A stretch of DNA of 64,000 nucleotides, taken from an uncultured bacterium (GTDB taxonomy: Bacteria > Acidobacteriota > Aminicenantia > Aminicenantales > CALLJL01). The notes under the pieces were generated by a model. The model did not search any database and had not been told where the DNA came from. It saw nothing but the letters and a program-made list of their open reading frames with translations. Shown here in pieces: positions 35,954 through 45,261 of this stretch; the stretch's first letter is position 1; the number at the start of each line of letters is the position of its first letter. The stretch covers positions 1 through 64,000 of the forward strand of contig CALLJL010000010.1 in the NCBI GenBank assembly GCA_938092135.1, in the 5' to 3' direction. Position numbers and translations under genes: made by a program.

Positions 35954-36226
35954 TCCATTCCTCCTGTTTTTAATATAATTTTATGAGGCCCAAAGGTCAA
36001 CGCCATCGATCTAACAATTGAGACTATAAGATAAAAAATTGATTTTTTGTTTTCTCCTTTATTTTTGACCTTATTCTCCCTTAATTTTCACTTTTTGGAA
36101 AAGGCGATGTGGCGGGGTTATTAGGGATGAAATTGAAGGAATTAATTTAAGCAATAGGTTTAAGTCTGATTTCAAGAATTTAGGGGGCCTAAGACCCAAA
36201 AGTGGTACTTTCTATTTTGGGTGAGG

Positions 36227-37471
36227 TTAAAATTGATGATTGTTGTTAGTCTGATTATCGAGAAAAAAAATGTTTGTGTCCCCATTTTGGAGGGAAAGGC
36301 GTTTGATGAACATGGTGGCATAGGAACCACGGCCAAGTTCAAAGGAAATGGTGATTTTTTTGTAACCTCGATAAATTTCATCCTCATCTGAATCGAGGAT
36401 ATGAAAATTAATGGGGAAAGCCGCTGCTGGTCGTAAATAGGAGCGAAATCTAACTAGACCGAGAACCCTTGTCCGGAAAGAAGCTGGCTTTAAACCCTTT
36501 TCCTTTAGTATTTCTAAAAAAAGAAATTTAATAGTCTCATCGGGAAATTCCATTTTGGAGGCGGCAGTGGGAAGCTGGAGTTGATGAAAATAATCTCTCA
36601 TTTTTTCATCGGGCAATTGCCAGAAGAGGTAATTTCCTTCCCGGCCAGGAGAACTTGCCCAACTAACTCCTTGAAAGAGAATTAGGCGGCGGAGAAGTTC
36701 ATTCCAGAGATGTGCCTGGTAGGCCGAATAAAGAAAGGCCACTTCAGGTGGAGGAATAAATTGGAGGGCCTTTTCAGGTTTATTGGGATTTTTCTTGAGG
36801 GCGTCAAAAATTTTTTTCTCTTCTGCTCTTTCGGCAATCTCATAACATTTTTCCCAGTTTCTCCAATTAGCCAAAAAAGCCTTTCGCCTTTCCTTCTCTC
36901 TTTTTTTCATACTTGGAGTAATGGAAGTGAGATAAACCTGAAGGGCGCCATTATAATGGCGAAGCAAAATTTTTTCGGCAAAGAAGCCGCGCGCAGGATC
37001 ATAGCTTCGAAAACGTTGATCATCAAAATAATTGGCATAACCTGAAATCTTGACTTCTTCAATCGCCTTAAGAATGGCCTCAAGATTTTTTATGCGGCGC
37101 AGGGTAATCTCAAAGTAATTGCCCTCAATCAAATCAGGTCCCATTGGCCGGTCCATGAAACCTACCGGCTCGAGCGAAAAATTTTTTTCTTCTAAGGAAA
37201 TTGGCTGGCCCTGAAAAATGGTAATAAATTGAGTGGTCAAACCATATTTATCCTTTCGTCCTCCCCAGGAAATGGCGGCAAGAGGGTAATTGAGATGGCG
37301 AGCTATCAGGCGGCAGGCCTGTTCTGTAGTCAAGTTCTTTTTGGTCAGGCGATAAACACAATAGGCACCGGAAGAGCATAGAGATAACTTAGCTTTTTCC
37401 TTTACCTTAAATTCCTCTGGCCTGACCTTCAAAATGGGGACACAAACATTTTTCTTTCCTTCTTTCATCAT
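36227..37471 (-). CDS. truD: tRNA pseudouridine(13) synthase TruD
   Basis: Isomerises U13 in tRNA(Glu) to pseudouridine. Conserved blocks are ILKVRPEEFKVKE near the start, GGRKDKYGLTTQ (about 70-81) whose Asp is the expected catalytic residue, NYFDDQRFRS (about 140-149) and a C-terminal GRGSYATMFIKRL. Length 414. The family core begins at the KVRPEEF block and ends near MFIKRL. The 13 extra N-terminal and about 20 extra C-terminal residues are encoded by the two arms of a perfect 24-bp inverted repeat and its flank. Start ATG 37471 is followed at once by a second ATG; the ribosome site is weak (TAGGG). Confidence 0.92.
   Translation of the reverse strand: MMKEGKKNVCVPILKVRPEEFKVKEKAKLSLCSSGAYCVYRLTKKNLTTEQACRLIARHLNYPLAAISWGGRKDKYGLTTQFITIFQGQPISLEEKNFSLEPVGFMDRPMGPDLIEGNYFEITLRRIKNLEAILKAIEEVKISGYANYFDDQRFRSYDPARGFFAEKILLRHYNGALQVYLTSITPSMKKREKERRKAFLANWRNWEKCYEIAERAEEKKIFDALKKNPNKPEKALQFIPPPEVAFLYSAYQAHLWNELLRRLILFQGVSWASSPGREGNYLFWQLPDEKMRDYFHQLQLPTAASKMEFPDETIKFLFLEILKEKGLKPASFRTRVLGLVRFRSYLRPAAAFPINFHILDSDEDEIYRGYKKITISFELGRGSYATMFIKRLSLQNGDTNIFFLDNQTNNNHQF
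36266..36289. repeat. 24-bp inverted repeat flanking truD, arm 1
   Basis: AAAAATGTTTGTGTCCCCAT plus TTTG. It is the exact reverse complement of 37430-37453 and lies within the 3' end of the truD coding sequence. Confidence 0.9.
37430..37453. repeat. 24-bp inverted repeat flanking truD, arm 2
   Basis: CAAAATGGGGACACAAACAT plus TTTT. It lies within the 5' end of truD, spanning codons 7-14, and is the perfect inverse of arm 1. Confidence 0.9.
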
Positions 37472-37821
37472 CCCTACAAAAGGGGGATAAAAACATTTTT
37501 CTCTATTGCTTCTTTTAACATATCAGCTATATTATGATCTTTTATCTAATTTACAATCTTTTATCTAAATTACGATTTTTCTACCTCTAATTTTACCAGA
37601 TTATTTTTCATGAAGAGGCTTCTTTTTTGCAAATAAATTCTTTTTAATAAAAAAAGACCGAAGAAAGAAGAGGAATTGAGAGGACATGGATAAATCGATT
37701 CCACCTTTAATCTCTGATTGCCCTCTTTATAATCGCCAGTTTTAATAGACGCCAATTTTGAGTTGCCAAAAAAGAACGCTTTTAGTTAATATCTTCCTAA
37801 GGTAAAGGAAGAGGAGGCCTC
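37472..37821. other. Divergent gap between truD and the DPP-IV-like gene
   Basis: About 350 AT-rich bases. It holds a two-copy 19-bp tandem repeat at 37537-37573. A 61-codon frame on the minus strand (37570-37755) has no ribosome site or protein-like character. No promoter is convincing. Confidence 0.45.
37537..37573. repeat. Two-copy 19-bp-period tandem repeat
   Basis: ATCTTTTATCTAATTTAC and ATCTTTTATCTAAATTAC, 17 of 18 identical, separated by one base. It lies upstream of truD on its coding strand. Confidence 0.55.
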
Positions 37822-40077
37822 ATGAGAAAAACCATTCTTTTCAGGTGTTTCCAATCAATAGCTTTTCCCTTTCTTTTAATTTCTTTCCTTTTTTTTACTT
37901 TGTCGGTCTTTTCCCTGGCTCAGGCTCCGCCCCGGGGCATTGAATTATATAAAAAGTTAGCTGACCCCAATCTGGTTAAATTTGAAGGCCTTCGGCGAGT
38001 TCAGTGGATGCCGGATGGGCAAAGCTATGTCCTTCAAGAGAAAGATACTTTCTTTCGGATTGAGGCCATGAGCGGCGAGTCTTATCCTCTCTTTGACGAC
38101 GCCAAAATTATTGCTGCCTATAATCGCCTAACAGGAAAAAATGTCGCTTCCCTGCCCTTTAAAAGCTTTTCTTTTATCGAAGGAGGCCGGCGCATAATGT
38201 TTACCGAAGAGGAAGGCCGCCTAGTTTATCTCTGCAATCCGGCAAGCGGTGATCTCGTTCGTTATGTTTTTCGCTATTTTGCCACTGGTGTCCGTGGCCG
38301 TCGGTATACTGAAGTTTTTTCGCCTGATTATAAATTCACGGCCTATGCCCGCGACTATAACCTTTATCTTCGTGACCTTGAAAAGGATCTGGAGATTCCT
38401 TTAACTACTGATGGTCGTGAAGAGCTTCGCAATGGCTGGCCTGACTGGGTTTATCCCGAAGAATTGAATCAATATGAAGCCTTCTGGTGGTCACCCGATG
38501 GCCAGATGATTGCTTTTATGCAATTTGATGAGCGACCGGTCGCTCTTTATCCAATTGTCCGGGATGCCTCAATTCCCACCAAGTTAGAGCTAATGCGCTA
38601 CCCTAAAGCTGGCGCGAACAATCCGATTATTCGCCTTTTTGTGATTGACGTAAAAACGAAAAAAATAGTTCAGCTCGATACAGGAATTGAAACTAATGTT
38701 TATATTTTCAAAGGTCAGTGGACCCCTGACGGCAAGGAATTTACTTTCCTCCGCTTAAATCGCCATCAAAACAAGCTGGAATTGTTAGCGGCTGATCCCA
38801 AAACAGGGCAGAGCCGAGTGATTCTCAAGGAGGAGGAGCCCTGCTATTTTAATGAAGATGTTCGACCTTTCTTTCTTCGGGATGGCCAGCGTTTTCTTTG
38901 GACTTCCGAAGTTACTGGTTGGAAGGAGATTTATCTTTACGATATGAAAGGCAAATTAATTAAGCAGCTGACCAATCTCAAACTGCCCGTCGGCAGTATT
39001 GTCGAAATTGATGAGACTGGAGGCTGGGTCTATTTTACCGGTTATGAAACCAGGGGGTGCGACCAGCATCTATATCGGGTAAAACTTGACGGCTCCGCCT
39101 TAACCAAGCTAACCACAAAACCCGGCTGGCACTCAGTTAGTGTTTCGCCGGGAGGATATTACTTTGTTGATGAGTTTTCCTCCTGGGATAACCCTCCTGA
39201 GGTTAATCTTTATGCGGGCAATGGCACCTTCCTCCGGCAGCTTGGCCGAACAGTTCTGACTGAAGAATTTAAGCAACTCAATCTCCTCAAGCCTGAACAT
39301 TTTATTTTTAAATCAGCCGACGGGAAGGATGATATTGATGGTATCATCTTTAAACCCGCTGATTTTGATCCAAACAAGAAATATCCTGTCTATTATGCCG
39401 TTTACGGAGGGCCGGGGGCTAGAATGATTCGTAATACCTGGCAAATGACGAGTCCCAACATGAGGATCGCCCAGCTTGGCTTCGTTGTGCTTCAAACAGA
39501 CCATAGCGGAGTTTCGCAGCGGGGCAAGGCTTTTCAGACCAAAAGCTATTTAAAGCTGGGCCAAGTAGAACTGGCCGATCATGTGGCCGCCATAAAACAC
39601 CTTAGTCAATACCCTTGGTTTGATGCCACTCGCGTTGGTATTACCGGCCACTCCTATGGAGGTTATCTAACCTGTATGGCTTTGCTCAAGGAGCCCGATG
39701 TCTTCCACGTGGGTGTAGCTGGTGCTCCTGTTACCGATTGGCGTAACTACGATTCAATTTACACCGAAAGATACATGAGGCGACCCGAGGATAATCCTGA
39801 AGGCTATGAAAAAGGTTCTTGCCTGAATTATGTCAAAAATTTCAAGGGCAAACTGCAGATTCATCATGGGACAGTGGATGATAATGTTCATCCGGCTAAT
39901 ACCATTCAGCTTGTCTATGCTTTGCTTCGTGAAGGCAAAAGAATTGACTGGAAAATGTATCCTGAACAGGACCATGGTATCAGATTTGCCCAGTACGGTC
40001 AGGATCGCCTCGATTTTATGATTCTCCACCTCAAGCCTGAAACTTGGGAGCAATGGTTTAAAGAACAGCAAAAATAA
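37822..40077 (+). CDS. Dipeptidyl peptidase IV-like S9 family peptidase
   Basis: Secreted or periplasmic serine exopeptidase expected to release N-terminal X-Pro or X-Ala dipeptides. Signal peptide at about 1-34 ending SLAQA. A beta-propeller (about 70-490) contains DWVYPEELNQYEAFWWSPDG, the DPP-IV double-Glu region that binds the substrate N-terminus. The alpha/beta-hydrolase domain has nucleophile Ser611 in GHSYGG, an Asp in DDNVHPANT and His in EQDHGI. Length 751, normal. GAAGAGGAGG precedes ATG 37822. With the amidases and glycosidases in the window it fits a life on proteinaceous and polymeric matter. Confidence 0.93.
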   Translation: MRKTILFRCFQSIAFPFLLISFLFFTLSVFSLAQAPPRGIELYKKLADPNLVKFEGLRRVQWMPDGQSYVLQEKDTFFRIEAMSGESYPLFDDAKIIAAYNRLTGKNVASLPFKSFSFIEGGRRIMFTEEEGRLVYLCNPASGDLVRYVFRYFATGVRGRRYTEVFSPDYKFTAYARDYNLYLRDLEKDLEIPLTTDGREELRNGWPDWVYPEELNQYEAFWWSPDGQMIAFMQFDERPVALYPIVRDASIPTKLELMRYPKAGANNPIIRLFVIDVKTKKIVQLDTGIETNVYIFKGQWTPDGKEFTFLRLNRHQNKLELLAADPKTGQSRVILKEEEPCYFNEDVRPFFLRDGQRFLWTSEVTGWKEIYLYDMKGKLIKQLTNLKLPVGSIVEIDETGGWVYFTGYETRGCDQHLYRVKLDGSALTKLTTKPGWHSVSVSPGGYYFVDEFSSWDNPPEVNLYAGNGTFLRQLGRTVLTEEFKQLNLLKPEHFIFKSADGKDDIDGIIFKPADFDPNKKYPVYYAVYGGPGARMIRNTWQMTSPNMRIAQLGFVVLQTDHSGVSQRGKAFQTKSYLKLGQVELADHVAAIKHLSQYPWFDATRVGITGHSYGGYLTCMALLKEPDVFHVGVAGAPVTDWRNYDSIYTERYMRRPEDNPEGYEKGSCLNYVKNFKGKLQIHHGTVDDNVHPANTIQLVYALLREGKRIDWKMYPEQDHGIRFAQYGQDRLDFMILHLKPETWEQWFKEQQK

Positions 40078-40181
40078 AAAAAATAAAAGTTCGGCAAATT
40101 TATTAAATTTGGCTGATATAGTATTTTAAATTAAAAATCAGGAAAAAAGGGTCTTGCTTTGATTAAAAGATTTTATTCCTT

Positions 40182-41189
40182 CTATTTAAAAAGCCAGCAG
40201 TGAGGATCAGGAGCTAAGGGATCACCGGTTAGAACATAGCTCATTGCCCGACAGCCGTAGCACAGACTAATCGGGCAATTATGGCAATGACCTTTCAATT
40301 TAGATTTATTTCTTAAATCCTGAAGAATTGGTGAATTTTCCCAAATTTCATAAAGGGGCTTAACCAATAAATTGCCCAGAGCTAAGGGGAACCGGCGACA
40401 GGGGAAAACAGTCCCATCGGGCATCAGCGCCAAACCATCTTGACCAACGACACAGCCAGCGCCGAAAACCTTGGGCTTCTCTTTATTCAGTTCAACTTTA
40501 ATTGCCCTGAAGGGAATTAACTCTTTGGCTTCGGCCTTTAACTGGAGGCGATCCAGAACTTGTTCCCAGAGAGAAAGAAAATCCTCAGCCCCGAGCACTT
40601 CATCAAAAGAATCCTTTCCCTGGCCGAGGGGGAAAAATCTTTCAATAATGAAGCCACGGGCGCCAATGATTTTAGCCAGTTCAAAAAGCCAGCCCACCTC
40701 ATGGTAATTTTTCTTCATAACGGTAAACATCAGGATAAAGGGAAGGTCTATTTCTTTTATTTTTCTTATTCCTTTAAGAACTTGCTCATAAGTGCCTTTG
40801 CCCCGGATTTCGTCATTGGTTTCAGCTTGGACTCCATCCAAAGAAATCCTTAATTCTTTAAATTTTTTTAATTTTTTAAGATCTTCCAACCAGCCAGGCA
40901 GAATAAGTCCGTTGGTGATGATACTTATGGCTTTCACTTCAGGAGATAAATTTAATGTTTCCAGAAGGGGTTTTAATTCTTTTTTCAAAAAGGGCTCGCC
41001 GCCCGTTAAAGCCACCTCGAGACTTGCCCGCCAGGTTCTCATGGTGGCCAGGAGGTTATTCAGGACAAGCTGGAGTTCAGACCAGGAAAGCTCGCTTTCA
41101 GAGGAAAAAGAATCCTGATAGCAATGGCGACAGCGCAAATTGCAGCGATCGAGGATGTGCCACTGAACGTAAAAACTTTTTCTGGACAT
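40182..41189 (-). CDS. Radical SAM protein with SPASM domain
   Basis: 335-residue radical SAM enzyme. CNLRCRHC (Cys16, 20, 23) binds the SAM cluster, TGGEPFL (about 63-69) is the GGEP motif, and a C-terminal SPASM-type cysteine set includes FGAGCVVGQDG, FPCRRFPLALGN, HCHNCPISLCYGCR. This resembles peptide-modifying or anaerobic sulfatase-maturase-like enzymes, including heme-biosynthesis and PqqE/MftC relatives. No small precursor peptide is obvious next to it, so a peptide substrate is only one option. ATG 41189 follows AAGG at 8 bases. It stands alone on the minus strand. Confidence 0.88.
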   Translation of the reverse strand: MSRKSFYVQWHILDRCNLRCRHCYQDSFSSESELSWSELQLVLNNLLATMRTWRASLEVALTGGEPFLKKELKPLLETLNLSPEVKAISIITNGLILPGWLEDLKKLKKFKELRISLDGVQAETNDEIRGKGTYEQVLKGIRKIKEIDLPFILMFTVMKKNYHEVGWLFELAKIIGARGFIIERFFPLGQGKDSFDEVLGAEDFLSLWEQVLDRLQLKAEAKELIPFRAIKVELNKEKPKVFGAGCVVGQDGLALMPDGTVFPCRRFPLALGNLLVKPLYEIWENSPILQDLRNKSKLKGHCHNCPISLCYGCRAMSYVLTGDPLAPDPHCWLFK

Positions 41190-41519
41190 GGATTAAACCT
41201 TATAAGCCTGAAAAAAATAAATCCTCTTTTTAAAATTAACCATACAATTCAAAAAATATTTTACCCTAATCTTTCAGGAAACAGAAAAAATATCTGAAGA
41301 AGAACTATTAATATAACGAATTAAGTATTCAGTTACGGTCTCATTGGTCATCAAAATGTCCTGATAGGCGAGATAAAGCGGAGAAGACTTAAAATAAGGC
41401 TTAGTTTTAGGTAAGGACAAAATAGAAGGCTAAATTAAAGGACAAGAATTCTTCAAAAAGAAGTCAAAACAATATTTAGAAATTTTTGGTTTAAGTAATT
41501 GACTGTTCTAATATTAAAA
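41190..41519. other. Intergenic region, no gene seen
   Basis: About 330 bases between two minus-strand genes. No reading frame with a ribosome site, no tRNA-like fold and no precursor-peptide-like frame beside the SPASM gene. Confidence 0.45.
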
Positions 41520-42470
41520 TCAAAAAAGATAGCCTAGGCTAAAAGAAAAAACTTTATTTTTTGTTTCCACTCCAGTTTCAGTCGATATAGAGGTCAGGCC
41601 AACAGTGTAGCGAAGATCACAAGAAAGTTTTCCCACTTGGAGAAAAGGAAGAGAGAAGTCGAAAGAGGCTCCAAGGATCAAGCCGGCGTCGGTCGATCTT
41701 AAATTTTCAATATCTCTTTCCGCTTTAATATCGCCCACCTGAGCTTTAGCCCGGCCGCTCATTTTTAAACCGACGTAGGAGCCGCCGTAAAGAGAAAAAC
41801 TGAAATCATTCTGAGAGGGAAGGTAAAATCTGAAGATGGCTGGAATTTCAAGATAAGCCAGGTTGATCCAGGCTTTAAATTTTTCTCCAAGAACTTCGCC
41901 CTCGGTTTTGGCACCTTTTTGAACATAATTAAATTCAGAGTGGAGAGCCAGAAAATTATTGAGATTGATAATAATAAAGCCGCCAAAATTCAAGCCTCCT
42001 TTAGTTTTCATTTCATATTGGAGATATTCCTCAAATTCCTCAATGTTTTCCCCATAAAGGGAAGCGCCACTGTAGCCCATTTTAACTCCTAAAGCCCGGA
42101 GTTTCCCCCGGTCCTTCTTTCTCGGTGGCAAGGATTTTTCAGAAACAGGGAGATGTTCTGGTTCCTTTATCTCTTTCGAAAGGTTGGTTTCCTTTGACTC
42201 AATGATATCGACCAAATCCTGATGAATATAACCGGTAACTGTCCCTTTATCCTTGGAGACGAAGGAGATCCTGTACCATTCTCCCTCCTTCCCGACAACA
42301 TTAAGGGTTGTTCCTTTAGTGACCACAGTGATAATAGGACTCTGTCGGTCAGGCTGGCTCCGAATATTGGCCCGATCGACTTTCACCGTAGCTTTTTGTT
42401 CAGCCAACAAAGAGGACAAGGCCAGGACCCCCAAGAGAAAGATGAAAATAATGATTGATCCTTTTTTCAT
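41520..42470 (-). CDS. SH3-domain outer-membrane beta-barrel protein
   Basis: 316-residue exported protein. Signal peptide (about 1-23, ending SLLAEQ), then a bacterial SH3 domain (about 27-90, with VDRANIRSQPDRQSPIITVV and GEWYRISF), a charged linker (about 90-125) and a C-terminal eight-strand-type barrel of the PF13568 kind (about 128-316) ending VFSFSLGYLF. The SH3 part may bind peptidoglycan while the barrel sits in the outer membrane, tethering the two. GGAGGGGACAA precedes ATG 42470. Function beyond this is unknown. Confidence 0.8.
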   Translation of the reverse strand: MKKGSIIIFIFLLGVLALSSLLAEQKATVKVDRANIRSQPDRQSPIITVVTKGTTLNVVGKEGEWYRISFVSKDKGTVTGYIHQDLVDIIESKETNLSKEIKEPEHLPVSEKSLPPRKKDRGKLRALGVKMGYSGASLYGENIEEFEEYLQYEMKTKGGLNFGGFIIINLNNFLALHSEFNYVQKGAKTEGEVLGEKFKAWINLAYLEIPAIFRFYLPSQNDFSFSLYGGSYVGLKMSGRAKAQVGDIKAERDIENLRSTDAGLILGASFDFSLPFLQVGKLSCDLRYTVGLTSISTETGVETKNKVFSFSLGYLF

Positions 42471-42611
42471 TTGTCCCCTCCTTGGACTTATTTTGAAAGT
42501 CTCTTTGACTCCTATTATTTTAAAATATTACTTTTCTTTTTTTTCATTTTCTTCATTAGATAATTATAATATAAACTTACTCGCTGCAATCAAGTTTCAG
42601 GAGGGATGACC

Positions 42612-43967
42612 ATGAAGATAGCCCTTCTTTCTTCCATTGCCAGAAAAACTCCCTCTTCTCATTATGAGCCTAAGGAGAAGCTGGTTTTGCTATTATCTGA
42701 AGCTTTGATCAAGAGGGGTTTGGAGGTAAGTCTTTTTGCCACCCGTGATTCAATTGAGACCAATCCGGAAGCTGTGGTTGACCGAGGCTATGAAGAGGAT
42801 ATAGATGAAGAGATCAGAGTGGCCGAATTTCTTCATCTGGCCAATCTGATGGAAAAAGCCGATCAATTTGATTTAATTCATAATAATTTGGATTTTTCAG
42901 CGCTCACCTATTCAGAACTTATCAAAACACCTCTTTTAACCACGATATACTCTCTTCCTTCCAAGAAAATTTTTCCAATCTATAAAAGATACAACCAAAA
43001 GACATTTTATGTAGCCTGCAGCCAAGCCGTTAAGCATCCTGAGCTTGATTATCTGGCTACAATTTACCCCGGCATCGATTTAAAGGAAGTTATATTCAAT
43101 GACAAGCCTGAAGATTATCTTCTTTTTTTTGGGCGAATTCATCCTGATGAAGGCGCGAGAGAGGCGATTGTAATTGCTCAAAAAACCGGCTTAAGATTGA
43201 TTCTGGCTGGAATTATTCAGGACCAAAATTATTTTGAAAGGGAAATTGCTCCCCAATTAGATGACCATAGAATTAGATATATTGGTGTTCCTAACTTTCC
43301 TGAAAAGGCTCAACTTCTCGCTTCAGCCTACGCACTTCTTTATCCTATTAATTACGAGAAGCCTTTCAGTTTCACTTTGCTTGAAGCCATGGCCTCAGGA
43401 ACGCCAGTGGTGGCCATGAATAGAGGGGCAGTGCCGGAAATTGTGATTGATGGCGAAACGGGCTTTGTGGTCCAAAATTTGGATGAGGCCATCGATAAGA
43501 TTAAAGAAGTAAAGTATTTGAGCCGCATTCACTGTCGACGATTGGTTGAAAGTAGATTCACCCTAGAAAGAATGGTTGATGAATATATTGAGATTTATCA
43601 GAAAATTGCTGAGGGTTCGTTGGGTAAAGGGTATCGGGGTTTAAGACCTTGGGGAAGATATATCGTTCTTGAAGAAAAGGAAAAGCATAAAGTTAAAAGG
43701 ATTGAGATACATGAAGGAATGAGATTAAGTTATCAACGGCATCGAAGAAGAAGTGAACACTGGTTTATTCTGCAGGGTAAAGCCCTCGTGACCATCGATG
43801 GGCGGGAGTATCTGCTTACTTCGGGAGAAGCAATTGACATTCCAGCATTTTCTCTCCATCGGATTGAAGCTAAAGAAGGAAAGGTAATTTTTATTGAAAT
43901 TCAGAGAGGAGATTATCTGGGCGAGGATGACGTTGAAAGAGTTGAAGACGATTTTGGCCGCTCATGA
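42612..43967 (+). CDS. GT4 glycosyltransferase fused to mannose-6-phosphate isomerase type II cupin
   Basis: Residues about 1-345 form a GT-B glycosyltransferase of family 4, with an N-terminal KIALLSSIARKTPPS-like start, the nucleotide-sugar site FGRIHPDEGAREAI, and the C-terminal E-x7-E region KPFSFTLLEAMASGTPVV. Residues about 345-451 are a complete cupin of the type II phosphomannose isomerase kind: RPWGRYIVLEE, LSYQRHRRRSEHW (metal His residues) and GDYLGEDDVERVEDDFGR. The nucleotidyltransferase domain usually linked to this cupin is absent. An AGGAGGG site is 7 bases from ATG 42612 but only 1 from ATG 42606, hence this start (451 aa). It may couple mannose supply to a glycan or glycolipid. 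Confidence 0.88.
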   Translation: MKIALLSSIARKTPSSHYEPKEKLVLLLSEALIKRGLEVSLFATRDSIETNPEAVVDRGYEEDIDEEIRVAEFLHLANLMEKADQFDLIHNNLDFSALTYSELIKTPLLTTIYSLPSKKIFPIYKRYNQKTFYVACSQAVKHPELDYLATIYPGIDLKEVIFNDKPEDYLLFFGRIHPDEGAREAIVIAQKTGLRLILAGIIQDQNYFEREIAPQLDDHRIRYIGVPNFPEKAQLLASAYALLYPINYEKPFSFTLLEAMASGTPVVAMNRGAVPEIVIDGETGFVVQNLDEAIDKIKEVKYLSRIHCRRLVESRFTLERMVDEYIEIYQKIAEGSLGKGYRGLRPWGRYIVLEEKEKHKVKRIEIHEGMRLSYQRHRRRSEHWFILQGKALVTIDGREYLLTSGEAIDIPAFSLHRIEAKEGKVIFIEIQRGDYLGEDDVERVEDDFGRS

Positions 43968-44244
43968 GTCAAATCTTAGCTTTTGGATAAAAGGGCTGGA
44001 CATTTTTTAGATGATTGAAAGCCAAGCCTATTTAATTAGGAAAGTGGTTTGAAAGTGGCTTGGAATAAAATTTTTTTATAGACAATAATTCAAAAAATTT
44101 TTGGAGAAGATATATATAATTTAAGAAAGTCTTTGGGCTAAAATGGACGAACAAAGGGCAATCGGCTCAATAGAATTTTCGTTTTATTTTAATTTGAGCT
44201 AAAATCAGGGATTAATTTTAATATATCGAAGCTTGAGGTGAAAG

Positions 44245-45249
44245 ATGATGAGGGAGATGGAATATCGATTTCTGGGGACAACAGGAATTAAAGTTTCATC
44301 ACTCTGTCTTGGCACCATGACTTTTGGGGGAGAAGCTGATGAAGCTGCGGCTACCGAAATGTTTAATCTGGCTCGAGAGTATGGCGTCAACTTTTTTGAT
44401 TGCGCCAATATTTACAATCAGGGGAGAGCCGAAGAAATTCTTGGTCGGCTGATCCGATCTTGCCGGGAAGAGGTTATTATTACCACCAAAGCCTATTTTC
44501 CTATGGGCGAAGATCCCAATGCTCGCGGGGCTTCGAGACGGCATCTCTTTCGGTCAGTTGAGGCCAGTTTAAAACGTCTCCAGACTGACTGGATTGATTT
44601 ATTTTTTATCCATCGCTTTGATGATTTTACCAGCCTGGAGGAGTCATTGCGGGCCCTGGATGATCTCGTTCATCAGGGAAAGATACTTTATATTGGTGCA
44701 AGCAATTTTGCCGCCTGGCAGGTAGAGAAGGCCCTGGGAATTTCCCAGAAAGAAGGGCTTGCGCCTTTTGTTTGCATCCAACCGATGTATAATTTAATAA
44801 AAAGACAGGCTGAAGTAGAAATTCTGCCGATGGCTCAGGCAGAGAGGCTGGGAGTCATCACCTACAGCCCATTGGCCGGCGGGTTGCTCACCGGAAAATA
44901 CAGCGGGCCTCAACAGCCGGAGCAGGGTCGCCTCCTTTCAAACAAAGTTTATGGAACTAGGTATGGTGAAAAATGGATGCACGAGGTGGCGGAAAAATTT
45001 GTTACTTTTGCTCGAGAAAATAATTATCATCCAGCGAGTCTGGCTGTAGCCTGGGTGAAAAGCCATCCAGCTGTGACCGCAGCTATTATCGGCGCCAGGA
45101 ATGCCGAACAGCTAAAAGCTTCTTTGGAAGCTGTCAAAATAAAAATGACTCCTGAATTGAGGAAGGCCATCTCCGCTTTATCGCCTGAGCCGCCGCCGGC
45201 TACTGATCGAACCGAGGAGCGAACCCCTTTCACCCTTGATAAACGCTGA
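44245..45249 (+). CDS. Aldo/keto reductase
   Basis: NAD(P)H-dependent carbonyl reductase, TIM barrel, 334 residues. The catalytic tetrad is visible: Asp and Tyr in FFDCANIY (about 49-56), Lys in TTKAY (about 82) and His in FFIHRFD (about 124). The cofactor pocket shows YSPLAGGLLTGKY and AIIGARNAEQL. The KVSSLCLGTMTFGG start is typical of the AKR7/AKR9/AKR11-like group. GAGGTGAAAG precedes ATG 44245. The physiological substrate is not inferable. The small gene downstream begins 12 bases after the stop. Confidence 0.93.
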   Translation: MMREMEYRFLGTTGIKVSSLCLGTMTFGGEADEAAATEMFNLAREYGVNFFDCANIYNQGRAEEILGRLIRSCREEVIITTKAYFPMGEDPNARGASRRHLFRSVEASLKRLQTDWIDLFFIHRFDDFTSLEESLRALDDLVHQGKILYIGASNFAAWQVEKALGISQKEGLAPFVCIQPMYNLIKRQAEVEILPMAQAERLGVITYSPLAGGLLTGKYSGPQQPEQGRLLSNKVYGTRYGEKWMHEVAEKFVTFARENNYHPASLAVAWVKSHPAVTAAIIGARNAEQLKASLEAVKIKMTPELRKAISALSPEPPPATDRTEERTPFTLDKR

Positions 45250-45261
45250 GCCTACCTGGAA

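Noticed and set aside
36194-36222. ACCCAAAA/TTTTGGGT hairpin after truD as a terminator
   Set aside because: The loop is 13 bases and no T tract follows on the truD strand.
37570-37755. Minus-strand 61-codon frame upstream of truD
   Set aside because: TTG start, no ribosome site, low-quality composition; lies in an AT-rich promoter region.
40182-41519. SPASM radical SAM gene as a RiPP cluster with a precursor peptide
   Set aside because: I found no short frame with a ribosome site or core-peptide-like sequence in the flanking gaps.
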